32,460 nt of DNA from Flavobacterium defluvii (lineage in GTDB: Bacteria; Bacteroidota; Bacteroidia; Flavobacteriales; Flavobacteriaceae), in the NCBI RefSeq assembly GCF_900129555.1, contig NZ_FQWC01000015.1, positions 1-32,460 of the forward strand. Reading direction: 5' to 3'. The notes beneath the pieces are model-generated. The model was not told where the DNA came from, did no database searches, and saw nothing but the letters and a program-made list of their open reading frames with translations. Shown piece by piece: positions 15,608 through 23,309 of this stretch (its first letter is position 1; each line of letters begins with the position of its first letter). The position numbers were made by a program, and so were the translations under genes.

Positions 15608-16585
15608 TTATTTTGTTTTATTGTAGATATTAAATTTGTTAATGTCAAGATGTAGAGGAGCGGTAAAAACATAATCATTGTTTTTGACCGGATTATGGCA
15701 GGAGATGCATTCCTGATCAAAGTTGGCACTATCACCGTACGGTTTTAAGTCATTTCCTTTCCATCTTGCCCATCCCCAACCTTTTGTAGCTTCGTATTTT
15801 TTTGCATCTTTTATCATAAATTCAACCTGAATAAATGCTCCTGCAGATATAGTTCCATCGACTTCTGTTTTTTGTTTCCAGGCTGTTTTGGCAAGAATTG
15901 TGCCGTCGGGCCACGGATTAGTCTGGTGTTCTGCTATAGCTTTTACAGCGATTTCGTTTCCATAAATGATACGCATACTGCCGTTGTCAAAACGGTCTGA
16001 TGTGCTGACAGCTTTCCAGTTTCTAAAATCGGGTATGTATGAAATATTATTTAGTGTTGGTTTAACTTTAGAATAATCTGTTATTTTTTTATTCAGAATT
16101 ACTTTTTCAACGTCCTTTGCAGCAGCAGGCGGTACTTCCTGATTTGGTTTTCGGACTGCTATTGTAGTTAAATAATTTTTTAAAACAGAGATAGAGCGGT
16201 CATCTAATTTGGCATTAGGATGAAGGGCTGCATAACTTTTAATCGGCATTTCACCCGATAGTATTTTATTAAAAGCATAAAAAAGTGTCGCATTTTGCTT
16301 TGGCTTTTCTAATTTATCCCAATCCGAAAAATTCAACGCTTTTCTTCCATCTGTAATATGAGAAGCAACTATAAAATTTGCAGGCGTTATTTTGTCAAAC
16401 CAAGCAAGGTTAACTGTGCTAGAGTGGCAGTCAAAGCAAGAGTTTCTTAAAATTGTATTTACTTCTGCAGGAACATTATGTAAGTCCTTTGTTGGTATAC
16501 TATATTCAATTTCTTCAGGTTTCCAAAATTGTAAAGCAATAAATGCAGCCAGTAAAATTGCGAAGATTTTAAGTCCTTTTTTCAT
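15608..16585 (-). CDS. Haem-binding domain plus cytochrome P460 protein
   Basis: A 325-residue protein anchored or exported by an N-terminal hydrophobic segment (about 5-20). The first part (about 40-145) matches the Bacteroidota haem-binding domain, with CFDCH at 50-54, HITDGRKALNFSDW and a Met/Leu-rich helix. The second part (about 180-305) is a cytochrome P460 domain whose second haem site, CISCH, is at 293-297. It therefore looks like a dihaem periplasmic protein. P460-fold proteins include hydroxylamine or NO-reacting enzymes and cytochrome c'-beta gas-binding proteins. A role in nitrogen-oxide or oxidative stress is possible, but the lysine cross-link of true P460 was not checked. It is the first gene of the pair. 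Confidence 0.85.
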   Translation of the reverse strand: MKKGLKIFAILLAAFIALQFWKPEEIEYSIPTKDLHNVPAEVNTILRNSCFDCHSSTVNLAWFDKITPANFIVASHITDGRKALNFSDWDKLEKPKQNATLFYAFNKILSGEMPIKSYAALHPNAKLDDRSISVLKNYLTTIAVRKPNQEVPPAAAKDVEKVILNKKITDYSKVKPTLNNISYIPDFRNWKAVSTSDRFDNGSMRIIYGNEIAVKAIAEHQTNPWPDGTILAKTAWKQKTEVDGTISAGAFIQVEFMIKDAKKYEATKGWGWARWKGNDLKPYGDSANFDQECISCHNPVKNNDYVFTAPLHLDINKFNIYNKTK

Positions 16586-16620
16586 TTGTTTTATTTTTTA
16601 GAGGTAATAAATAATCAATT

Positions 16621-16636
16621 CAAAATTAGGCCTAAT
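16621..16636 (-). promoter_or_regulatory. -7 box with overlapping palindrome, P460 operon
   Basis: On the minus strand TAATTTTG (16621-16628) is a perfect TAnnTTTG box 36 bases before the start codon. It overlaps a perfect 12-bp palindrome ATTAGGCCTAAT (16625-16636), a good candidate operator because a bound protein would cover the promoter. Confidence 0.5.
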
Positions 16637-16775
16637 CCAGGTGTTTAAAAGATTTAATTGGTTCAAAGGGGATTTTTTGACCTTGAAGCCGAAATATCAA
16701 AAGCTAAATAAATTGCTTATTTTAGCCTAAGTAAAATTTTCTAAACAGTTTTCATTTTAAGGACTATAAATTTAC

Positions 16776-17900
16776 ATGAAAAAAGCACGCCTTTATACTT
16801 TGACACTTACAGGCATTAGTATTGTTGTTCTAATTATTAGTTTGATTTCTTCCAGTTATCTTTATTTGTCTGCCAAAGAAAAATTATGCAATAGTAAATT
16901 AGAATCGGGAGAGAGGGAAGTTCGGGAAATTTCACGACTTTTAGAACAGCAGCTCCGCAGTGGATTGTCTAAAGATCAGGTAATTCATAATCTTCAGATA
17001 AGTATTGAAAATACAGATATAAAAAGTGATTTTATATGTATGTATAATAAAAAAGGAATTGAACTCTGTCATCCTAATCCGGCGTTAATTGGGGTTAAAA
17101 TCCAAGAGAATAATTCTCAGGTAAATGGAATAAGCAATCAGGAGTTTAAGTCATTAAGTACCGTTTTGGAACAAGGAGAAAAGATAGGAGGGATACGTAC
17201 ATTTCCTAATGACCCAAAAAGAAAATCGGAAATAATAAATATAAATCCTGTTGCAGGAACGGATTGGATGGTAGCATCACATGCTAATTTATCTGTCTTA
17301 GAAGAAGAATTATCAGATTTGTATCTGCAGTTTGTGTTGAGTCTGTTTTTAAGTACAGTATTTATAAGTGTTTGCAGCTACTTAATGATACGTGTTATTT
17401 ATCGAAAATATGAAAGAGTCTTTGATCTTGAGAAAGAGGATTTAAATTACAGGGTAAATGAGCTTCAGGTTTTGAATCAGCAGCTAAATTCAAATCAGCA
17501 GAAATTACAGAATCTTGCAGATACCACTTTAAAAAATGATAAATCAAAAGAATCAGAAACTCCAAAGAAAAGAATACTTACTTATCATAAAGATCAACTG
17601 ATAAAATTAGATATTGAGGAGATTGCTTATATTTTACTAGATATGGGAATTACATACATTTACACTTTTGACAATCGCCAATATAACAGTAATAACAGTT
17701 TGGATGAAGTTATGAAATGGATGGATCAAACAATTTTTTATAGAGCAAACAGGCAGTTTATAGTTAATATAAGTTCTATCAGCAGCATTGTGCTTTACGG
17801 AAATAACCAATTAAAACTAATTATAAAACCGGATCCTAAAAAAGAGATTATTATAAGTAAAAATAAAGTTGCTGAATTTAAAAATTGGATAGATCAGTAA
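16776..17900 (+). CDS. Membrane-anchored Cache-LytTR transcriptional regulator
   Basis: A 374-residue one-component regulator. A membrane helix (about 8-32) leads to a periplasmic sensor of about 150 residues that resembles a single Cache domain: FICMYNKKGIELCHPNPALIG, then INPVAGTDWMVASHANLSVLEEEL. A second helix (about 188-212) is followed by a coiled coil (about 218-250, rich in Leu/Gln/Asn). The C-terminal LytTR DNA-binding domain (about 270-374) contains IAYILLDMGITYIYTFDNRQY and FYRANRQFIVNISSI. There is no receiver or kinase domain, so ligand binding outside would act on DNA directly through the membrane. It is divergent from the P460 genes with a 190-base shared regulatory region, and probably controls them. 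Confidence 0.88.
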   Translation: MKKARLYTLTLTGISIVVLIISLISSSYLYLSAKEKLCNSKLESGEREVREISRLLEQQLRSGLSKDQVIHNLQISIENTDIKSDFICMYNKKGIELCHPNPALIGVKIQENNSQVNGISNQEFKSLSTVLEQGEKIGGIRTFPNDPKRKSEIININPVAGTDWMVASHANLSVLEEELSDLYLQFVLSLFLSTVFISVCSYLMIRVIYRKYERVFDLEKEDLNYRVNELQVLNQQLNSNQQKLQNLADTTLKNDKSKESETPKKRILTYHKDQLIKLDIEEIAYILLDMGITYIYTFDNRQYNSNNSLDEVMKWMDQTIFYRANRQFIVNISSISSIVLYGNNQLKLIIKPDPKKEIIISKNKVAEFKNWIDQ

Positions 17901-17989
17901 AATAAAAACAGGTAATAGGGAAGTGCATTGCCATCAGGAATAAAGTTTAGTACCGGAAAGCAATGCCAAAAGTTGAAACAAATGTAAAT

Positions 17990-18940
17990 TTAATTGAATT
18001 GAGCTCTATACTGTTGCGGACTTTGATTTGTTTTTAATTTAAATAATCTGCTAAATGATTGAGGCTGTTCAAAACCTAATTCAAATGCAATTTCAGAAAT
18101 AGTTAAAGCTGTAGCAGATAACTTATTTTTAGCTCGATAAATCATTTTATCATGAATAATCTGCTGGGTGTTTTGCCCTGTAAGATTTCGTAATAGATCA
18201 CTTAAATAGCTCGCTGACATATGCAGCTGATCAGCTAAATAATTAACAGTTGGAACTCCGGTATTCAAGACTTTATCACTATTAAAATAATCCTCCAGCA
18301 ACTGATCAATACGATCGGTAAGACTAGGATAGTTTTGTTTTCTGGTAAGAAATTGTCTGTTATAAAAACGTTGTGAATAGTTTAGTAATAGTTCAATTTG
18401 CGATATGATCACATTATGGCTTATGTCGTCTATACGGTTTTCAAGCTCTTCTTCAATATCTCTGAATAGTGACAAAATGGTTTCTTTTTCTTTTGTTGAA
18501 AGATGCAGTGCTTCATTGGCTGCATAAGAGAAAAAGTGATACTGATGAATCTTTTGTGCTAATGGGTATTGCAGCAGAAAATCAGGATCTATAAGCAGTG
18601 TGATCTGCGGACTAAGTATTTTTTGTTCTGCAGTTTCCTCTTTATCATTTTCTTCTATTGAAGAGAGAATTTGTTGTGGAGCTACAAAAAACAAACCACC
18701 CTCTTTAAAATCAAATTTAGTTTTACCATACATTAACTCTCCTCCGGCATCTGGTTTAAAAGCTATTTTATAATAATTCAATACGTGCGATTTATTAGGT
18801 GCACGACCTTTAAGTGGCTTGTCTACTCCGTTTAACAAAACGATTAAAGGATGCTTCGGGGGCGGAAAACCAGATGCTTCCATTACGTCGGCCAGCGTAT
18901 TAAATCTTTTTACGGAATGATTCGATTTTTTTGAAACCAT
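17990..18940 (-). CDS. AraC family transcriptional regulator (second copy)
   Basis: A 316-residue AraC/XylS regulator. The N-terminal sensing domain has HPLIVLLNG, then YYKIAFKPDAGGELMYGKTKFDFKEGGLFF (about 55-95). The double helix-turn-helix occupies about 215-316, with VNYLADQLHMSASYLSDLLR, then ISEIAFELGFEQPQSFSRLF, ending NQSPQQYRAQFN. It is paralogous to the AraC protein at 3906-4814 over its full length, with an extra acidic insert at about 105-115 (EENDKEETAEQ). It follows an SDR gene on the same strand at 93 bases, mirroring the first SDR-AraC module. It likely regulates that SDR gene in response to a related effector (inference). Confidence 0.92.
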   Translation of the reverse strand: MVSKKSNHSVKRFNTLADVMEASGFPPPKHPLIVLLNGVDKPLKGRAPNKSHVLNYYKIAFKPDAGGELMYGKTKFDFKEGGLFFVAPQQILSSIEENDKEETAEQKILSPQITLLIDPDFLLQYPLAQKIHQYHFFSYAANEALHLSTKEKETILSLFRDIEEELENRIDDISHNVIISQIELLLNYSQRFYNRQFLTRKQNYPSLTDRIDQLLEDYFNSDKVLNTGVPTVNYLADQLHMSASYLSDLLRNLTGQNTQQIIHDKMIYRAKNKLSATALTISEIAFELGFEQPQSFSRLFKLKTNQSPQQYRAQFN

Positions 18941-18979
18941 GATGTTATAAAATTTGCAGTATACAAGTTAAGCAATATA

Positions 18980-19003
18980 CGCTTTCTCCTGCAAAAGAAA
19001 GCG
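18980..19003 (-). promoter_or_regulatory. Hairpin between the second SDR and AraC genes
   Basis: CGCTTTCT (18980-18987) pairs perfectly with AGAAAGCG (18996-19003) around an 8-base loop. There is no T tract on either side. It could be an operator, or a stem that sets the ratio of the two gene products. Confidence 0.4.
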
Positions 19004-19033
19004 AATAAAAGTCTGTCAAAAACATATGGATGA

Positions 19034-19870
19034 TTAACCTTGGGCAGCTTCTGAAACAGTTTTCCAAGTTTCCCATTCCTGAAGGCGTTCAGCGTAGATT
19101 TGCTGAATATATGGCAAATCGTTTTTACCCAATAGTAATCTCAATGGCGGGTTTTCAGCATCTACAACAGCAAATATGGCATCGGGGGTTACTATAGGAT
19201 TTCCTCGTTCCAGCTTTTGTAAATTTTCCATCAAGTTGTTTTTCAAATCATCATAATCCACTAATTTTTTGCTGGCCATTTTTAGCGATTGAGCACTGCC
19301 AAATTCGGTACGATATGCCCCCGGTTCAATCAGCGTTACTTTGATGCCAAATTCTGCAACTTCTTTGGATAAACTATCGTAGATAGCTTCAAATGCAAAT
19401 TTTGAAGAACAATAATAACCAATAAGGGGATTACTATAAATGCCAACGGCGCTGGATGTTCCCAAAATATGACCATGACCTTGGGCTCGCAGTATAGGTA
19501 ATGCGGCCTGGATCACATGGATTGGTCCCATAATATTGGTTTCGTACATGGCTTTTACTTCATCTGTGCTGCACTCTTCGATAGTTCCTACCAAAGAATA
19601 TCCGGCATTATTAAATACAATATCTAATCTCCCAAAATATTCGTTGGCCCTACTAATAGCGTTTTGCACTTGCAAAGCATTGGTTACATCCGCTTCAAGT
19701 ATCAGGATCTGATCGCCATACTTTTCTTTTAATGCGGCAATACTGTTGATATTACGTACTGCAGCGGCGACTTTGTCTCCGCGTTTCAAAGCGGCTTCTG
19801 TCCATATTTTTCCAAAACCTCTTGAAGACCCTGTAATGAACCAAACTTTTTCTTTCTGTTTATTTTCCAT
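19034..19870 (-). CDS. SDR family oxidoreductase (second copy)
   Basis: A 278-residue classical SDR, slightly longer than average because of a C-terminal extension. Motifs are TGSSRGFG at about 14-21 (NADP type), NNAGY in the central strand, TSSAVG with the catalytic Ser, and YCSSK with Tyr and Lys. PGAYRTEFGSA follows. The C-terminal part, NPPLRLLLGKNDLPYIQQIYAERLQEWETWK, is characteristic of the oxidoreductase/SDR subgroup often annotated as short-chain dehydrogenase/reductase next to AraC regulators. The substrate is unknown. It is first in a minus-strand pair with an AraC gene. Confidence 0.92.
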   Translation of the reverse strand: MENKQKEKVWFITGSSRGFGKIWTEAALKRGDKVAAAVRNINSIAALKEKYGDQILILEADVTNALQVQNAISRANEYFGRLDIVFNNAGYSLVGTIEECSTDEVKAMYETNIMGPIHVIQAALPILRAQGHGHILGTSSAVGIYSNPLIGYYCSSKFAFEAIYDSLSKEVAEFGIKVTLIEPGAYRTEFGSAQSLKMASKKLVDYDDLKNNLMENLQKLERGNPIVTPDAIFAVVDAENPPLRLLLGKNDLPYIQQIYAERLQEWETWKTVSEAAQG

Positions 19871-20228
19871 TTTTAAATTGTATTAATAGAAATGCAAAAT
19901 TGCTTCTTAATGGATTTAATTGCGTTGCCAGAATGAGGATTATCCTAACCAAAATGAAGAAAAGCGAATTACTGGTATTAGGGAACTGGAGAACCGCAAA
20001 ATATTTATCTTTACCCATATGCTTTTAGAAATAGTAAAATCGCAAGCAACTTTACTATTTCTAAAACCTGAATACTGACTTAATAATCTTTACTCCAAAA
20101 CATAAGACTTTATGGCAATGTCTATGTAAGTTAAAAATGTTTATTTAGAAGTATATACTATATTTTTCATACTGATATTATAAACTACACTTTCTAAATT
20201 TAACATTGTAGAAACTGCAAATTATATT
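19871..20228. other. Gene-free interval with a long perfect palindrome
   Basis: These 358 bases lie between the azoreductase stop and the SDR start, both on the minus strand. No coding frame was seen. The main content is the 16-bp inverted repeat at 20023-20066. Confidence 0.45.
20023..20066. repeat. 16-bp perfect inverted repeat
   Basis: TTTTAGAAATAGTAAA (20023-20038) and TTTACTATTTCTAAAA (20051-20066) are exact reverse complements around a 12-base loop. Neither side carries a long T tract outside the stem. It could still serve as a bidirectional terminator 160 bases after the azoreductase gene, or be a remnant of a small mobile element. Confidence 0.65.
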
Positions 20229-20834
20229 TTAATCAATTATTATGCTGTTAATTGCTTTGTTCATAGCATTATCTTTTAGTTCTGCTACTTTTAATCCTTC
20301 AGCTCGAAATGCTGTAAGATCGGTCATACCCAAGAACCCAAGAAATGCTTTTAAATAAGGAACAACAAAGTCATTATCCTTTCCGGGGCCTTGTGAATAA
20401 ACACCACCGGAGGACATAGCAACATATATTTTTTTCCCTGTCACTAAACCCACTGGCCGGCCATCTTCACCATATCCAAACGTTACTCCGGGTCTGGTTA
20501 TATGATCAATCCATGCTTTTAATGAAGAAGGGATGGTGAAATTGTAAAGCGGCGCACCAATAACAATTATATCCGCGGTTTTTAATTGTTCAAGCAAATT
20601 ATTAGAAAATTCTATAGATTTTTTTTCTTCTTCACTTAGCTTATCAGAAGAAGTAAATAGTTTTCGAAGTAGTTCAGTATTCAAATGCGGTATTTCAATA
20701 TCTGCGAGATTTACTTCTTTAACTTTACTGTTAGGATACTTTTCTTGAATTTTTTCAATTATAGCATTACCTAATTTAATACTATATGATTCGGCTGCCT
20801 GAATGCTTGACTTTAGATGTAGGATGTTTTTCAT
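20229..20834 (-). CDS. azoR: FMN-dependent NADH-azoreductase
   Basis: A 201-residue flavodoxin-fold quinone/azo reductase of the AzoR (AcpD) family. It would reduce quinones and azo compounds by two electrons using NADH and FMN in the cytoplasm. Features are the N-terminal LHLKSSIQAAESYSIKL phosphate loop and IIVIGAPLYNFTIPSSLKAWIDHITRPGVTFGY at about 91-122 (flavin-contact PLYNF-IPS). The MSSGGVYSQGPG loop is at about 143-155. The length is normal. It is divergent from an HxlR regulator, an arrangement used for quinone or aldehyde detoxification genes such as the YodB-azoR1 system of Bacillus. Confidence 0.93.
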   Translation of the reverse strand: MKNILHLKSSIQAAESYSIKLGNAIIEKIQEKYPNSKVKEVNLADIEIPHLNTELLRKLFTSSDKLSEEEKKSIEFSNNLLEQLKTADIIVIGAPLYNFTIPSSLKAWIDHITRPGVTFGYGEDGRPVGLVTGKKIYVAMSSGGVYSQGPGKDNDFVVPYLKAFLGFLGMTDLTAFRAEGLKVAELKDNAMNKAINSIIID

Positions 20835-20904
20835 ATTTTAGATTTGTTTTAAATTTTGATTTTTCTTAACAATAATTATATCAAGAACTAGCTTTTTAAT
20901 AGTA

Positions 20905-20912
20905 CAAAGTTA
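20905..20912 (-). promoter_or_regulatory. -7 box of azoR
   Basis: The minus strand reads TAACTTTG, a perfect TAnnTTTG box, 71 bases before the azoR start codon. The AGTTACTT word overlapping it (20908-20915) recurs at 20957-20964, so a regulator bound there would block this promoter. Confidence 0.5.
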
Positions 20913-20939
20913 CTTAGGGAGACTATATGAATGATTGCG

Positions 20940-20974
20940 GTTTCCTAAAGGAAACTAGTTACTTTCGGGAAAGT
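20940..20974 (+). promoter_or_regulatory. Candidate HxlR operators
   Basis: Two adjacent perfect dyads precede the regulator gene: GTTTCC-TAAA-GGAAAC (20940-20955) and ACTTTC-GG-GAAAGT (20961-20974), with AACTAGTT palindromic between them (20953-20960). They lie 16-50 bases before the HxlR start codon, well placed for autoregulation and control of the divergent azoR. Confidence 0.5.
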
Positions 20975-20990
20975 TCATATCTTTATACAC

Positions 20991-21362
20991 ATGAAAATAA
21001 TTGAAGAACAAGAACTTCCAACTAAAGATCAATGTGCAGGCTCACTGCGTAACATTATAGATGCACTCTACGTTTTAGGTGGAAAATGGAAGATTGCTTT
21101 AATCCTCTGTATAATTCAGTCTCCGAAACGCTTTAATGAAATAAAAAAAGAAATTGAAGGAATATCACCAAAGATTTTAGCAAAAGAACTAAAAGATTTA
21201 GAATTAAATGATTTTGTTAAACGTACAGTGTGCCCAACTACTCCTGTAAGTATAATTTATGAAGCGACAGACTACAGTCATAGTTTGAAAAAAGTAATAA
21301 GTGAGCTTAGTGCCTGGGGAGGTTTGCATAGAGAAAAAGTCAAAGAAAGTATGAGAAAATGA
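20991..21362 (+). CDS. HxlR family transcriptional regulator
   Basis: A 123-residue winged helix-turn-helix protein. The family signature is LYVLGGKWKIALILCII, then SPKRFNEIKKEIEGISPKILAKELKDLELNDFVKR, followed by the wing YEATDYSHSLKKVISELSAWG. Cys15 in KDQCAGSL near the N-terminus matches the position of the redox-sensing Cys of YodB/HypR-type members, which react with quinones or aldehydes. Thiol sensing is therefore likely, though inferred. It is divergent from the azoreductase gene and probably represses it. Confidence 0.92.
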   Translation: MKIIEEQELPTKDQCAGSLRNIIDALYVLGGKWKIALILCIIQSPKRFNEIKKEIEGISPKILAKELKDLELNDFVKRTVCPTTPVSIIYEATDYSHSLKKVISELSAWGGLHREKVKESMRK

Positions 21363-21920
21363 GAACAATAACTAATACTTTCAAGTCTGATGTGCTTTGA
21401 TGCTTGTTTCCTTCGACTGTATGACTGTATAGTCCCTTTAAATTTGCTTTGGAAAGAGTAAGCGAAATTCTCGCTGTAGAAGTAAAAAATGGAGTTAAAG
21501 CTTGAGGTTTAGTAAAGAGAAAAAAATAAAAATATAAAAGGATACGGACTGGAGCATATTTTGGATATTACAGGCAGATCATGACCTAGGTCGGTAATTT
21601 ATCAGCTGATTCCAGAGAAACAACGATTCAATCACTATACACAATGATTCATGGAATCAATACTGGAATATTTGTGAAAGTATTTAAAAATATAGAAGCC
21701 AATAGTAATGTAATTCTTTAATTATTTTCGGCAGTATCTCTAATATTGAACATACATGAAAAAAGCAAAAAATTAGAGCCGAATTTTAATGAAGGAATAA
21801 AGTTAGCAGCCAGTCAGAAAATTTACGTATTATGTTGTTCGTTTTTACTGCTTCAGATAAATTCTGCCTAAGCTTTTAGCCGCAAAAAAGATATCAACTT
21901 CACTTTGAAAATTCTCTATG

Positions 21921-21960
21921 TAATCTATTCGTAAAAACAGTAATCTATTCGTAAAAACAG
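21921..21960 (+). repeat. Perfect 20-bp tandem duplication
   Basis: TAATCTATTCGTAAAAACAG occurs twice with no gap (21921-21940 and 21941-21960), directly before a terminator hairpin. A recent slippage or target duplication event would explain it. Confidence 0.9.
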
Positions 21961-22001
21961 AAAAACCTTTAAAGTTTGAGATTTAAAGGTTTTTGTTTTT
22001 T
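21961..22001 (+). terminator. Strong terminator-like hairpin before the xylan locus
   Basis: AAAAACCTTTAAA (21961-21973) pairs perfectly with TTTAAAGGTTTTT (21982-21994) around an 8-base loop, followed by GTTTTTT. It insulates the xylan locus from upstream plus-strand transcription. Confidence 0.75.
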
Positions 22002-22136
22002 GAAAATTTCTTTCGAAATCTCATCAAGCGGATAAAGTTGGTTTTTAGGAAAACACTTTTAGTATGCTAAATCCGCACACAATGAATTGATGTATCATTA
22101 AAATAATTAAATTTACTGACTCTAGTATTATAAGTA

Positions 22137-23168
22137 ATGGAAGAACACAGACACGTAACGATATATGATATTGCCGAGAAGCTTAATCTTGCGACATCGA
22201 CAATTTCAAGGGCTTTGAAGGATCATCATACTATTAGTGATAAGACCATTAAAAAGGTAAAACAAACAGCTAAAGAGATGGGATTTGTTCCCAATACGCT
22301 GGCGGCAGGGTTGCGTGGCAATACATCAAAAACAATTGGTATTTTAATTCCAACCATAACACAGCCTTTTTTGTCTTCTTTGATCAGTGGGATCGAAATT
22401 ACGGCTCAAAAATCTGAATATTCAGTTATTATTATGCAGTCGCATGATTCATACGAAATGGAAGTGAATCTCGCTAAATCCTTATATAGTAACAGAGTAA
22501 GTGGAGTGATTTGTTCCCTTGCTATGGAGACAAAGGATACTTCTCATTTCAAACAATTTTCTAATAACAACATTCCTCTTGTGTTTGTAGACAGGGTTCC
22601 CAGAGATTATGATACGTTTCGTGTAGTTATAAATAATTACCTGGCGGGATACAAAGCAACAAAACATCTTATTGAACAAGGTTGTAAAAGAATTGCACAT
22701 TTAACTGCCGGGTCAGAATTAGGAACACTTTATAATGAGCGAAAAAGAGGATATATAGATGCTTTGTTAGAACACGAACTCCCGATCGATGAGAAGCTGA
22801 TTATAAAACTAAAGGAAATGAATTATGAAGATGGGGTAAAGGCTTGTAATCAATTATTTGATTTAAAGGTGCGTCCTGATGGTCTTTTTACGCCCGGAGA
22901 TATTTTGGCTGTAAGTGCGGTACAGACAGCAAAAAAAAGAGGAATTAAAATACCCGAAGAGTTTGCGGTAATAGGTTTTAACGACGATCCAATCTCTAAG
23001 ATTATTGAACCCAACATCTCTACTATAACACATCCGGCTGAAAAAATGGGAAAAGCGGCAGCGGAACTTATTATTAAAAATTTAAAATCGGTTAAGGAAG
23101 AAGATGCTAAAGAAATTACATTTTTAAATACACAAGTCCTTGTGCGTGAATCTTCTAAGAGAATATAA
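22137..23168 (+). CDS. LacI family transcriptional regulator of the xylan locus
   Basis: A 343-residue LacI/GalR-type regulator. The N-terminal helix-turn-helix (about 7-30) reads VTIYDIAEKLNLATSTISRALKD, followed by the hinge helix GFVPNTLAAGLRGNTSKTIG. The periplasmic-binding-protein-like effector domain (about 62-340) contains IGILIPTITQPFLSSLISGIE, RVSGVICSL, PDGLFTPGDILAVSAVQTAKKRGIKIPEEFAVIGFNDDPIS and TITHPAEKMGKAAAELII. The effector is probably an aldouronate or glucuronate derivative, judging from its neighbours (inference). It has its own terminator and is followed by the GH67 gene. Sites of the form ACAANCGNTTGT before GH67 and the transporter are its likely operators; none was seen before its own start. 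Confidence 0.94.
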   Translation: MEEHRHVTIYDIAEKLNLATSTISRALKDHHTISDKTIKKVKQTAKEMGFVPNTLAAGLRGNTSKTIGILIPTITQPFLSSLISGIEITAQKSEYSVIIMQSHDSYEMEVNLAKSLYSNRVSGVICSLAMETKDTSHFKQFSNNNIPLVFVDRVPRDYDTFRVVINNYLAGYKATKHLIEQGCKRIAHLTAGSELGTLYNERKRGYIDALLEHELPIDEKLIIKLKEMNYEDGVKACNQLFDLKVRPDGLFTPGDILAVSAVQTAKKRGIKIPEEFAVIGFNDDPISKIIEPNISTITHPAEKMGKAAAELIIKNLKSVKEEDAKEITFLNTQVLVRESSKRI

Positions 23169-23191
23169 TACTCTTTTCTAAAATATATCAC

Positions 23192-23228
23192 AAACCTGTT
23201 AATTTTAATATTGACAGGTTTTTTTTAA
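23192..23228 (+). terminator. Rho-independent terminator of the LacI gene
   Basis: AAACCTGT (23192-23199) pairs with ACAGGTTT (23214-23221), followed by a continuing T run. Confidence 0.8.
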
Positions 23229-23292
23229 TGTCAAATTGCTTAAATATTTTAATCAGAATTAAAAAAAATTACTTTTTATTTTTTTATTCTCT

Positions 23293-23300
23293 TATTTTTG
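23293..23300 (+). promoter_or_regulatory. -7 box of the GH67-SDR-uxuA-GH10 transcript
   Basis: TATTTTTG, a perfect TAnnTTTG box, 137 bases before the GH67 start. The LacI-type operator begins 9 bases after it. The upstream -33 region is T-rich with no clear TTG. Confidence 0.5.
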
Positions 23301-23309
23301 TATTTTAGC

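Larger units (their letters stand above)
21363..22136. other. Gene-free, apparently decayed interval
   Basis: These 774 bases lack an intact gene although composition varies and short frames recur. A fragment at about 21516-21578 (plus frame) translates to KNIKGYGLEHILDITGRS before a stop. Its G-x-G-L-x-H-I pattern recalls a motif in phage/barnase-EndoU-like toxin domains, so it may be gene debris. The right end holds a 20-bp tandem duplication and a long terminator. No function can be assigned. Confidence 0.4.

Noticed and set aside
17925..17966. Inverted repeat GCATTGC/GCAATGC between convergent genes, considered as a terminator
   Set aside because: Only 7 bp with a 28-base loop and no T tract, too weak to list.
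21921..21960. The 20-bp tandem repeat as the start of a CRISPR array
   Set aside because: Only two copies with no spacer between them.
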